Position numbers and translations under genes: made by a program. A DNA stretch of 64,000 nt from Oasisia sp. SBJ-2009 (lineage: Eukaryota; Annelida; Polychaeta; Sabellida; Siboglinidae). The notes under the pieces are model-generated. The model was not told where the DNA came from and searched no databases. It saw nothing but the letters and a program-made list of their open reading frames with translations. Within the stretch, counting starts at the first letter, position 1, and each line of letters begins with the position of its first letter. Of this stretch, positions 38,301 to 48,662 are shown one piece after another. Location of the stretch: positions 49,792,067 through 49,856,066 of the forward strand of contig OZ024854.1 of NCBI GenBank assembly GCA_964017155.1, given 5' to 3'.

Positions 38301-39483
38301 TGGAGAAGATGATAGTGTGAGAGATCTGTACCTATGGGTATGCTCTGAGCAGGACAGTGCAAGGAGGTGCTGCTTTTAATGTTGTAGGAGAAATCAGCAG
38401 AATTGTTCAACAGAAGAAAGCAACCCATAGGACTGTTTCACCAATATCTCACTCATAACCTTCATAATCTTAGTAGCTATATACCATGTTCTATGTTGTT
38501 GTGCACCTCTGGATAGTAATATAACTAGATTTATGGTGCAGAAAAATGCAGCAAAGACTTAAGTTACCTTCATTATGAGTGAAATTTTGCTCTTTAGCAA
38601 TTTCAGTCTTTAACAATGATTGTATAAAGTTGTGTACTAAAACCTGTCACACACCTGACATTTTTTAACAGTGGTGTCATAGAAATAGTGAAATGGCGAC
38701 ATAGTTTTACGTTTTGAAAATGCTCCTAAAATTCAACATCGTCTTAGTGAAATGGTTATCAATGACATGAAACCTATATTGAGAAAAAACAACCATACAA
38801 ACATAATCGTCGTCATTGGGTTCCTACAATGTCAACAAAACCCCCACGGCATTAGCTATAATAACAGTGAGAACATTTACACAGAGTGTAAATATGGACG
38901 GATCCATTCAGGTGGACGTCTAAAGCTGCAATTGTGAAGACCAATACCGGACATGATTTAACATCGGAATAACCCGACACATGGTCCACTTGTCAATCAC
39001 GACCACTCCACAGACATGCTGCCTGTTACTGCTCTTGTAATGATCCGTGTTGTCAACAGACTAAGCCCAGGTGTCACTCCAACCACTTGATCCCCGGTCC
39101 ATTTCTGACCTGGCTATATTTACAGCCGTCACTACGTTCTACACCTCCACACCCACCTGACTGCTGCAAGACAAGCTATCATAACAATTAGGTGCTGCTG
39201 CAACACAGCATTGCTGACATACCTGGCTTGTCCTGTGCCCACCTCGACCATGTGTTCACCTCAGCCAATGACTCTGGACACACCAGTGATGCTCCTGCGG
39301 CCGGTAGACCCACTTGAGCAGGTGTAGTGTTATTTATGGCGGCCAGCCTCCACTGTGTGGGACAGTTCGTGTAGCCACAACCACAGAAAGACTCCTGTAC
39401 TACTACTACTCAACAAACATATCAATCAACTCTCCACTGGCGCTGGAGGTCTGTAGTGTAATAGCGATTGTCCCTCAAGCATG
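35306..39483. other. Mostly non-coding stretch; GC-richer patch at 35.65-36.26 kb
   Basis: Minus frame 35,817-35,467 (116 codons) and plus frames at 35,793-36,267 (106 and 122 codons) overlap each other and none has a recognised domain. Two good plus-strand donor-like sites (GTAAGT at 35,756 and 35,870) occur there, so a promoter or exon is not excluded. The patch has CCCCGCCTCCCCGCC and CACAGCTGCTG elements. The remaining sequence to 39,483 is AT-rich with nothing recognised. Confidence 0.3.
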
Positions 39484-39951
39484 AAAGAGACTGTATCCAT
39501 TTACAAGCATGACAGAGACTATCCATTTACAAGTGTGACAGACTGTATCCACTTACAAGCGTGACAGGGACTATATCCATTTACAAGCGTGACAGAGACT
39601 GTATCCATTTACAAGCGTGACAGAGACTGTATCCATTTACAAGCGTGACAGAGACTGTATCCGTTTACAAGCATGACAGAGACTGTATCCATTTACAAGC
39701 ATGACAGAGACTGTATCCATTTACAAGCGGGACAGACTGTTTCCGTTTACAAGCGTGACAGAGACTGTATCCGTTTACAAGCGTGACAGAGACTGTATCC
39801 ATTTACAAGCATGACAGAGACTGTATCCGTTTACAAGCGTGACAGAGACTGTATCCGTTTACAAGCATGACAGAGACTATCCATTTACAAGCGTGACAAA
39901 GACTGTATCTTTTTACAAGCCTGACAGAGACTGTATTCATTTACAAGCATT
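39484..39951. repeat. Minisatellite, 28-bp unit, 17 copies
   Basis: Seventeen head-to-tail copies of a 28-base unit containing ACAGAGACTGTATCC and TTTACAAGC. Most differences are A/G at two positions (CCATTT/CCGTTT and GCATG/GCGTG), and three copies are 2 bases shorter (missing GT or AG). Alternation of the variants suggests duplication of multi-unit blocks. The units abut with no unique spacers, so this is not a CRISPR array. Confidence 0.96.
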
Positions 39952-42409
39952 ATCCAACTGTTTACCTGCTGTGTGATCTGTGTCCATCACTGTTTTTGTT
40001 TGTTTTACGAATATGTCTCTCTTCTACATTGCAACTTCTGTTGCATCATGTGTGACAGATCTCTACTAACTTCTAACATCCCCATTCCCCAATGCAAGCG
40101 TAAATTAAAGAATTCTGTGACATGTTGAGATCGCACAAACCATGTATGTACCGATGGCCGATGCAATGCTAACAAATGTGTAGGACAACAGTGAGAAATT
40201 TAGAAGTTATATTTAGTATAAAAATAGTACGGACACTGACAGGAAAATTTCTCTCTCTAATGTCTGACTCATTCAGAGAATGGTGCTTTGAGAAAAGTTG
40301 TGGATCAAGATTCTTAAAAATACCTCTGACTATATAAAGTATAAATAACTTGCATGCAATTCAATGCAAAGACAAAAGATAAACTTGTTTGCTGATTAAG
40401 AACAACACAATACTGAAATGGCACATACCAATTTTAAGTATAAAATAACAATCAACTTGGGCCTATAATAAATAGCAGGCTGAAACAGTGTTGTTGTACA
40501 GGACTACAGGTGGGATTTCCTGAGTCCTGGAGTAACCTTCTGATCCACAACTAATGATCCAAGACATAAATAGACATAAATCTAAAGCTTTCATCAAATG
40601 AACGAATAATCAACAAGGACGAACACAGATAACGAGAGAGAAAGGAAACATAGGACTTATTGCCGATATCACAAATAGGCTTCATTGATCAGCTCGGATT
40701 GGGTTTAACGAATCTTGATCAACTGACAACATTTCACTATTTATGGGATTTACCTCATATAAGTTTATACAAGGAAACTGCATGTTCAGACAATTGTGCC
40801 TAGCTGCCCTAGCAACCAAAGTTGTGTATGTACTCAGTGAATTAGTAACAAAACAACACAACCTTTGGAACAATTCATGTTATAATATCAACAATTTAGA
40901 CAATATTTTATCACATAAACAAAATGTCCAACAACTGTCCATTTTCAGAGTTCAGAAAACAATAAAACACTCACTAATATGTCGTGATCTAGATGACATA
41001 ATTTATAGCCTCAATACATTCCTCTCGTAAACACTAGTCATTTTTAAAACAGAATGATGACATTTCATGTCCCTTCCATCTGCAGAAGCTCCTGATACTG
41101 AGACCTATGGCAATGGGCCACATGTTCATTGATGTTTTGGTGGGCAACTCAGTAAGCCAGTCCACATTTTACTGCAGTGGCAGGGGATGACTAATGACAC
41201 AGATATCAGAATGTTGGCGAGGGAAATTGTCACGTAAACGTGTACCCACACACTTCTCTACATATTTTAGACATAGATCACGAGGTAGCAGCCACACAGT
41301 GACACTTCTGCTTCAATTTCCACATCAAATGGCCCCCCTAAGATGAAAACAATACTGATAAATCTCCGGAGTCCTGACCAATTTGTTATTCAAATTGAAC
41401 ATGATGCCCTGTGACACAGAAAATTTACAGTTGCATCAAGACGGATGTGGGACAAAACCAACGAACTACAAAATGATGTACTACAAAACAGAAAATTGCA
41501 TTTAGACAGCCGGGAAGAAATCCTATTTATTATGGATATAAATACTTTGTCAGAAGGTGGATTAATTCATCAGTCCGATGCTGATTTTTTATATTTGAAG
41601 CCCGTTAATCCCTTCATGTCTTCTACTATTTGTTGCCTTCAAAGTGACATTTCAGTCACTCTCTCATTGTAATCACCTCCCACTAGACCACACAATAGGC
41701 AGCAATAAATGAATTAGTTCAAGTATTTTTTCAATTTTAAAGCAACATTAAGGCGGATACGTGACCCGTTTGGGTGTCAGGTTTACAAGCACAAGCTGAA
41801 TGCTTTTTAGCAAGAAACACAAATCGCAAAAATCTGAATAATAATTAGATAGAAAACTGACCTGCAGTGTAAAGAGATTAGCAGTTAGCACTAGACAGAA
41901 CATTCAACACCGAGCAGAAACATCAGTTATCTCACAGTGAAAAATTTGCAAGACTGATCCATCCCTTTCACTGTGTAGTTTCACGTTTCACAATATGTGG
42001 TTCTTGGCTTTTACTGGTTTTTTTTATGAAGCAAGGTAAACACAGTACCAGGTAGTTATGTTAATAACAGTATCCAGCCAAAACCAATTTTGTTTTTTCA
42101 GGATCTGAATTAATAGACGCGTGTAATTTACTGCAATGACAGTATGCGCATTAGGACATTACATGTCTGGGTAACTATTAATTTTATGCCCAAAAACATG
42201 CAGTGCATAAAGGTTGCATGATTGTTTACTGAAAGTAATTATTTGTTTCACACATTTTCCGACAGGTAAGACTTTAATTATTTTGATGTGTCGCAATACG
42301 TGTGGTTATTAAGGTGCCATGTGATAGTGCTACAATTGTACACAGCGAGTGAATGGTCAGACAGGTATGTGTGGCATCTGTGTAGAGTTTATGTGTGCAG
42401 CATGAACAC
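39952..42409. other. Non-coding stretch, no supported gene
   Basis: AT-rich with unsupported frames of up to 95 codons (plus 40,743-41,030). No repeats or motifs of note. Confidence 0.5.
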
Positions 42410-42720
42410 TGACAGATTAAATTGTTGAGTTAAATTCTCAGTACTATATGCCGGCCGCCAAACATCACAGGGCTCCCACCCACGCGCCAGCACACAATCT
42501 TTATGCCCATTTCCGACTTCTGTTGCCATTATTGACTATAATCAGTATTAAGCATTGCCGCTATGAATGACTAAATAGATTTATACAACACAGGTTTGTT
42601 CAACACAAATCAATATGTTCATAAATTGCCGCACATAATTTGCCCAGTGTGCCTCATAATGTCGCGCCATTAATAGTCGATTTTATGACAGACCTATACA
42701 ATATCATGGTGTATATGATA
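42410..42720. promoter_or_regulatory. Candidate cis-regulatory island
   Basis: Starts with a CpG-rich patch (GCCGGCCGCCAAAC near 42,451) and continues with GCCATTATTGACTATAATC, GGTTTGTTCAACACAAATC (Fox/SOX-type words) and CGCCATTAATAGTCG. No coding frame or repeat. Enhancer status is inference. Confidence 0.28.
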
Positions 42721-44159
42721 CTGTTACATCCTGTTTATTATTATAAGTCAGTGGGCTAAATCGCATTAGCACAACAGTCTCAACTCTGTGTGCGTGGTAT
42801 TACGAATGCTTTTGGGCAAAAATGTAAGCCATATTGTTTCAAATTTTGCCAAAAAAACAATAATTTCACTGCTCAGTGTTCTGCAGCCAGTAAAAAGTGG
42901 TTATTACGTACTTAAATCATGCCGTACGCACTGAAGTACTTCACTGTGGAAATCACTTTCACCAGCAACAATAATATTACTCGCCCCGGTGTGAGTTTAT
43001 TGCAAACGTCTTCCTGGAATCGCTCAGCACATCCTCTGCTAGTGTGAGTTGTGTGCTGTTTGCATGCTAACTTGACACTAGAATGCTATTGTGGCAATGC
43101 CCAAGCATGGCAATAGCTAGATGCCTGGGTCTCGCTTGTACAGTTGAATAGCTATGATTCACAGGGATTAAATCGAGAGATCTGGCACGCACAAGCTGTT
43201 TGCATGGATAGTAAACAAAAACAGCACAACTTTCCACATATACACAGTTTCTAATTGGCTACAGATAATTACTATAGTTTGAGTTAATTTACAGACTTCG
43301 TTCACGCCAATAATAAGGCCTTTGCAAATTTGGCATATTCGAGTAGAATATGTTTAGAAAACACCTTTTCTCAACCAGTTGGTAAATGGCAAATTGGCAA
43401 TACCACCCACAATTCGGTCATGGTTCAGTGGTTTCATTATTAGTACTCAGTAGCAGTACTTCACAATTTACAATAAGCTGGTTCATGCCACAGAAATGTA
43501 TAATATTATGCAAAGTCGAGCCATTGTATGTATACATAACAGACATCCTCTTAAATATTAGTTAATGATCATGACTTCATCTAAACAAAGTTAAATAAGT
43601 ATCATTTGAGTCTTCAAGGCTGATGAACTGGTTTGCTTCTTGACAAACACACTGGAGTTATTTGGAAAGAGTGAGAAGACATCAGAATAGTGTGTAATTG
43701 TACAGTGTACGTGTGTGTACCTATACAGGTCTCGGAGAATCATCACTAACTGAACATTGACTGATTGCTACAATTTATGACCAATCCTCGAATCACTGAC
43801 TTACTGGAAGAAGGATGCGGATATTCGGTGCTATAAAAATAACAGAAGTCATTGGCAAATTGTGAAGAAAAAAAACATGCTTACTGCAGGCGAAACCACA
43901 TCCAAGACAGGCAGCCCAATGACAGAAAAAGGATTTCCTGAGAGGAAATCCTCAGCTCTACACCTAGTATTCTGTAGCAGGATGTGTTTTGAAAGAATCC
44001 CAAACTACCAACAAGTCCCACAATGCCGAGAGAGGGCTGTGTGGTTCAGCAACATTGAAATCCATCAACTGGCCATTTTATTGCCCGTTACTACTCAGCA
44101 TACATTTTAAGTGAGAATTAAATATGTTTAATACTTTATTAATATTGATGGTTGTGCGC
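42721..44159. other. Non-coding stretch, no supported gene
   Basis: AT-rich. A plus frame of 82 codons at 43,862-44,110 has no recognised domain. A small hairpin (GGATTTCCT with a 3-base loop and AGGAAATCC) lies at about 43,931-43,951. Confidence 0.5.
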
Positions 44160-44510
44160 ACTGTGGTTTGCATAGGTTGTTAGCTTGTATATAATAGAAT
44201 TGTGCGTATTTGTGTTTAGCTCCGTATGAGGTCAACCAATCAGCAGCCACTGCGGCCATTACTGTGTCTTTTGAATTGCACAGCGGCGCTAGCAGCCGCG
44301 TTTTTGGGAGACTTGTATTTGCGGGAATTTTACGTTCCCACCCACCATCCCTGTTTTTTATTTTGTATTTGTAGATTGTATTAGTACCGGGATATGTATT
44401 TTTAGGTGTTTTTTTTTACCCATGTATGTTTTACATTATTGCTTCATTTGTCATTGGCACTTGTAATAAAAATGCATGCCGGTTTCACCCACTACCCTGG
44501 TTTTCTTGTT
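44160..44510 (+). promoter_or_regulatory. Promoter/LTR-like segment ending in AATAAA
   Basis: In order on the plus strand: TATATAATAG near 44,190, an ACCAATCAGCAGCC CCAAT box near 44,238, a GC-rich stretch (GCGGCGCTAGCAGCCGCG near 44,284), a long T-rich region, and a polyadenylation signal AATAAAA near 44,467. This order fits a solo long terminal repeat, but I could not find convincing TG...CA ends or a target-site duplication. It could also be a stand-alone promoter. Confidence 0.22.
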
Positions 44511-44739
44511 GGTTAGTTTTAGTTTATAATACGGATAAGATTAATCCATTTCAGACTTTCCTAAAATTATGCTGACATATAACAAGTGCAAGCCAATTGT
44601 AGTTTTATGCATCATTCTAAATTTGGAGGCACATCTCCGCCTGTTCGGGTATAAGATTAACCTTACCTAATGCCACTGACATATTTACAACAACCGTTTC
44701 GTTAATTAAACCTTATCAGACATCACTCAGCTTACACCC

Positions 44740-45000
44740 ATTACGATGCTGTAAATTAATAAAAACATCTAGACATCCTACCCAGCAGAGCAGAATTATC
44801 GCCGAAAATACCATGGCATTTCCTAAAGTTTAATTAACACCGGCCAATATCTCATGCGGACTGTTTTTATCCAGCAGCCCGGTCCTCCAGGCTGCCATTC
44901 GCAGAGTTTATGGTTATCGATATTAAGAATACATTTTCTTTAATTAAGTCTGCGGTCCGCCGATGGCACCCAAACGTCAAATAAACCAGAGTCGAACTCT
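44740..45000. promoter_or_regulatory. Candidate cis-regulatory island with paired TTAATTAA sites
   Basis: Two TTAATTAA homeodomain-type palindromes (44,830-44,837 and near 44,940) flank a GC-richer core with GGTCCTCCAGGCTGCC and GGTTATCGATATTAAG. The sequence is complex and non-coding. Paired homeodomain cores in a CpG-richer island are typical of developmental enhancers (inference). Confidence 0.3.
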
Positions 45001-45030
45001 CCAGACGTGCTCAAAATGAGAACTTTTTGA

Positions 45031-45222
45031 CAAATCGTTGCAAGCATCGCTACAAAAGGAACCACAGGACAAACGTGCAAATGCAGCGGAAAATGCTACA
45101 AAGACGGCGAACTATGTGCCTTAGATATCAATCAGATTGTCTTCCTTTCTTCGACACTGCGGGCAAGTGATACAAAACGTTCACGCTGTGACCCCACTTT
45201 GGCACTCTTTCAATTACTGTGA
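45031..45222 (+). pseudogene. Cys-rich ORF fragment, possible integrase C-terminal tail remnant
   Basis: A plus-strand frame with no ATG reads TGQTCKCSGKCYKDGELC near residues 14-31 and continues to a stop near 45,222. The spacing C-x-C-x3-C resembles the metallothionein-like Cys-rich tail of some retrotransposon-derived integrase proteins in invertebrates. The downstream cysteines of that tail are not kept in frame. Two other frames are also partly open, so coding status is uncertain. Confidence 0.2.
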
Positions 45223-45770
45223 AACGACTGGAATATCTAACAAGTTACCTGGACGGCTTAGAATGCCACCCAGTGTGGCCGCTTCTGGTACTAATAGATT
45301 CGGGACTGGTTTTTGTCGACAGACTGCAAGTATCTGGTAGTAAGTACACCAGCTCAAGATGCATTATGGGATATGATCTGAGCAGAAAATTCACCCAGGC
45401 AACTGATAAATCCATTTTTTTTTTCATGTAACAAAGGTCATTTGGCATCTGCAGCTAAATGACCCAACCAATCCTGGCAATTATCTGTCATCAGACAGAA
45501 ATTATACACAAAATTAGATTTTTCCCCTAGCCAAATTGGTAACGTCTTAAGATCTACAAATGTTAATAAAGGCTATTAATTTTAACCTTACGCCTGGGTT
45601 TGCAAAAATATGACTAAAATCACATCCACTGATCATAAGTTTAAATGTATTAAAAAAATATAAATCAACTTTTACAAATATACTATCTTTCATATGTCGA
45701 ATTGATTGGAACTCAGTCTGGAAGACAACGTTCTGAGACTCTTTGGAACAGATGGTAGAATGAATGAGAA

Positions 45771-45926
45771 GACTGTGTCAGAGAGAGACTGTGTCAGAGA
45801 GAGACTGTGTCAGAGAGAGACTGTGTCAGAGAGAGACTGTGTCAGAGACACTGTGTCAGAGAGAGACTCTGTCAGAGAGAGACTGTGTCAGAGACACTGT
45901 GTCAGAGACACTGTGTCAGAGAGACC
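45771..45926. repeat. Tandem repeat, 16/14-bp units GACTGTGTCAGAGAGA
   Basis: About ten copies of GACTGTGTCAGAGAGA mixed with a 14-base variant CACTGTGTCAGAGA. All three plus-strand frames stay open through it, which explains three overlapping frames with RETVSERDCV-type peptides. It is not a gene. Confidence 0.95.
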
Positions 45927-48196
45927 ACTGGAAACATTTACAGAGATCAACTGGTAGGAAACAGGCACTTGGTGTTAGTAGATAGTGGAATGAGAGGCTT
46001 AGATGGTTGAGATATGTTAATGTAATGTAATACCAAAGTGGAGGGAACATGTTTGAAGAAAGTTGGATTGTGAAGACTATTACTATCAAGCAGTACTCTT
46101 TAATACCAGGTTTAGTGTCACTCAGGTGCCCATTTATTCTCTGAATAGTTTTGGTCTTATTTGAAAATTGCTGATGAAAATAAATAGTGATGAAGTTAGA
46201 TTGTTTAATGTTACGTTATAGGTACATTAACAAATTGATGTTAAAACTTCTACAATGCCAACAACGGTTACTGTTCAAAATATGGCAAAAAAAATTGAAT
46301 TCTTCTGTCTTGCACAGATTTCCGCTAACACACCTCACATCAACATCAGATATGGTTTTCCAGGAAAATAATTACACATGCAAAATCAGCATATTCAAAT
46401 GCAAATGTGTAATTTAACACGGACTCTGCCTGACGGAGTCTCCAGTTTCTTGGCACAGATGGCTGATGCTTCAGAAGGCCCATTCTGATGAGACATTAAA
46501 CACAAGCACTGGCTGCACACAGACAGGTCAGAGAATGGGGGGACAATAAAAGAGATCGTGAGAGGTCCCACCCACACAATCAACTGATAACAACAGCATG
46601 CAGATTACATCAGCAATATAAAGTCTACAGGTTCAGCGGCTTTAATGTCTTTGAAACATTATAGACATGCAAAGGATGAAGGCCATCTGGGCGGGTTGAC
46701 CCAAGGAACAGATGATGCCATTGTTGTGTGTAATTAAAAGACAACAAAAAACGAAATCAGTGTAAAGCTTTCAGTGTCATGAATGTGCCATTTTCTTTCA
46801 TTAAAGTTTAGTTAGAAAGGTCCCCTGAATTTGGTTACATTGCTGGTCTGCTGGATGTGATATTTCAACAAAATAATAGCTAGATTTTTAATAACAAATT
46901 ATTTGTTTTGTTTTTGTTTTTCCATTAACTAGTATTTAGTATTCTGTACAATAAAACTAAATTTAAGTCTGCAAAATAAATTAAGACTTTGATAAACATT
47001 TGAATAATCACGAAGAGGTATGTTTGGCTGACTAAATATACACGATGGTTATAGAAAATAAACATACGAATCAGGATGAGGCCTATTCCTAAAATTAACT
47101 CAGACTTTGCAGTTTATAACTACTTCCTTCTAAATAAATATGCAACGTTCTAACATAAGCTACATGACTATCACAGCAATAACACACCAGTTTGTTCTCC
47201 TCCTTTGATCACCGTCCTCGGAACCCAAGGATCAAACCATGCCATTTTTCAAACCCGGAAAGAACCACAACCCTAACCTCCTTCCACACTCTACTACACC
47301 CCCTGTCCATTTCCCATGCCGTAGTGGGGAAGTGCTGATAAGAAGGGCAGGGGTGAAATTATACATGAAAGTTTAAGTGTGAAGTGAACATCCACTCCCA
47401 TTTCTCCCAGGGTGTTTCCCAGGCAAACTGGGGCCATGCTCATAAAAAACATGCCCTGACTGGGCTCGAGGGGTACTTAAAGGGCTGATTGTGAAGTGCC
47501 ATTTAAACTCTTCCGGCCACTTATCACTGCCACACACACTGTTCCAGCATCACCCAAGATGTTGGGTCCATGCTCTGTGGTTCCATAAACAAGGTTTCGG
47601 TTTAGAACAGGTGTAACCATCATGCAATCAACCAAATGACATTTGTCACCTTTGGTCATGCAATGCAGGATGCAATATATTCATTCATTCACTAGGTTTT
47701 TCCACATGACTAAAAATAAAAAAATAAAAAAATTGTGACCAAATTTCCAGACCCCTTTTTTATTTGTTAAACTGTGCTTTAGAGAACGGGTGTCACACCT
47801 GTGTATTTAGTATGTATTTCTGAAACATGGACACAATCATAAACTTCTATGTGTATGTGAGTCCAGGCACACGTGCCTACAGGAACAGCTTAGGACTAGC
47901 AAAATTAGATCCTGTGTAAAGGCCAGGTCACAACCAGGTGTTGCCTTTTAAAGTGTACACAAGATCACTCACTGTTAAAGAGCGATTTTTTTAAATTTTT
48001 AAATCAGGTGTAAGGTACATAAGAAAACTAGGGAAACAGTCCCCTGGTTCGTTAGCCCCGGGGTGACAGTCTGACTGTTATGGATGCACCCAGCTGAATC
48101 AACAGCCACAGGAACAAGTGGAGGAAACCAACACATCATCTGACATCTGCAGTGACACCCAACACGCTGGCTATGTAACATAACAATGTCACTTAC
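45927..48196. other. Non-coding stretch, no supported gene
   Basis: AT-rich between 46,850 and 47,150. Bases 46,420-46,740 are more complex and could be regulatory. I searched this stretch on the minus strand for the expected continuation of the PET-LIM exon (WR-KIC-x2-C-x-C) and did not find it. Confidence 0.45.
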
Positions 48197-48460
48197 CAGA
48201 GTCAGAAAAAACAATCGGCAGTTTAATGACTGACTTAACGACGTAATGATGATGATAACGACGTACCCATGGCCTTTTCAGCGCTTCGTTTTGACAAATA
48301 TAATTGCCCAGTTGTAACACGCTAGTATTGGAACTTGGCCTGCCGGGGTAATGAGCATTCTCTCGGCAACCTGTGTCGTCTAACCCTGGACACATGACAG
48401 CGACCAATCAAAACCCCAGACAACTGTACATGTGTGATATGACAGAGCCAATCACCTCTC
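48197..48460 (-). promoter_or_regulatory. Possible alternative promoter and first exon of the PET-LIM gene
   Basis: On the minus strand two inverted CCAAT boxes (GATTGGCT near 48,454-48,447 and GATTGGTC near 48,409-48,402) precede a moderately CpG-rich 200-base segment that ends at a strong donor, TCTG then GTAAGTGAC (intron from 48,196). It lies downstream of the gene's second exon on the same strand. The segment cannot be exon 3, because it does not encode the expected KIC-x2-C continuation. One frame is open to the donor; another gives a short MGTSLSSSLRR-type ORF. An alternative 5' exon is inference; Prickle genes are known to use alternative first exons. Confidence 0.25.
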
Positions 48461-48567
48461 GACAAATCAATGGTACCTGGGTTTATTCATTACATAAAAA
48501 ATCTATAAAAAAATAGGCTCTCGATATGTATTAATAACTCCTGGATGAAATTATATTGGTTACATAC

Positions 48568-48662
48568 CTCCAGTAGTGAAGAGTGAATCCAGGACAGTTC
48601 TCCCCACACCGCAAGCAAGGTCGTCTACTGCTACTCCCATCCATGGCTTGGCCTCGCAAACC
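48568..48662 (-). CDS. Exon 2 of a PET-LIM family gene (Prickle/Testin-like)
   Basis: The exon is bounded by a clear acceptor (TTTACGTTTCAG) and a donor (GAG then GTATGT). It encodes 31 residues plus two bases in phase 0-to-2, ending PCLRCGENCPGFTLHYW and a split Arg. The pattern C-x2-C-x3-C-x-GF-x-LH-x-WR is the zinc-binding leader just ahead of the PET domain in Prickle3, Testin and LMCD1, where it continues KIC-x2-C-x-C. CPGF fits Prickle best; PCL-x-C and LH-[FY]-WR fit Testin equally. Prickle acts in planar cell polarity and Testin at focal adhesions and actin. The PET and LIM exons are not visible and probably lie beyond the left edge. Family call is secure; the exact member is not. Confidence 0.85.

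Noticed and set aside
39484..39951. CRISPR-like array of 28-bp repeats
   Set aside because: The units abut directly with no unique spacers, and the setting is eukaryotic; it is a minisatellite.
44985..45020. tRNA T-arm-like AGAGTTCGACTCT on the minus strand
   Set aside because: No D-arm, anticodon arm or acceptor stem can be placed around it.
45706..46010. Three overlapping frames with RETVSERDCV-type repeats
   Set aside because: All three frames are open across the same tandem repeat, so none is evidence of coding.
48197..48407. Exon 3 of the PET-LIM gene
   Set aside because: After the split Arg of exon 2 the family requires KIC-x2-C-x-C, which is not encoded here in any frame.
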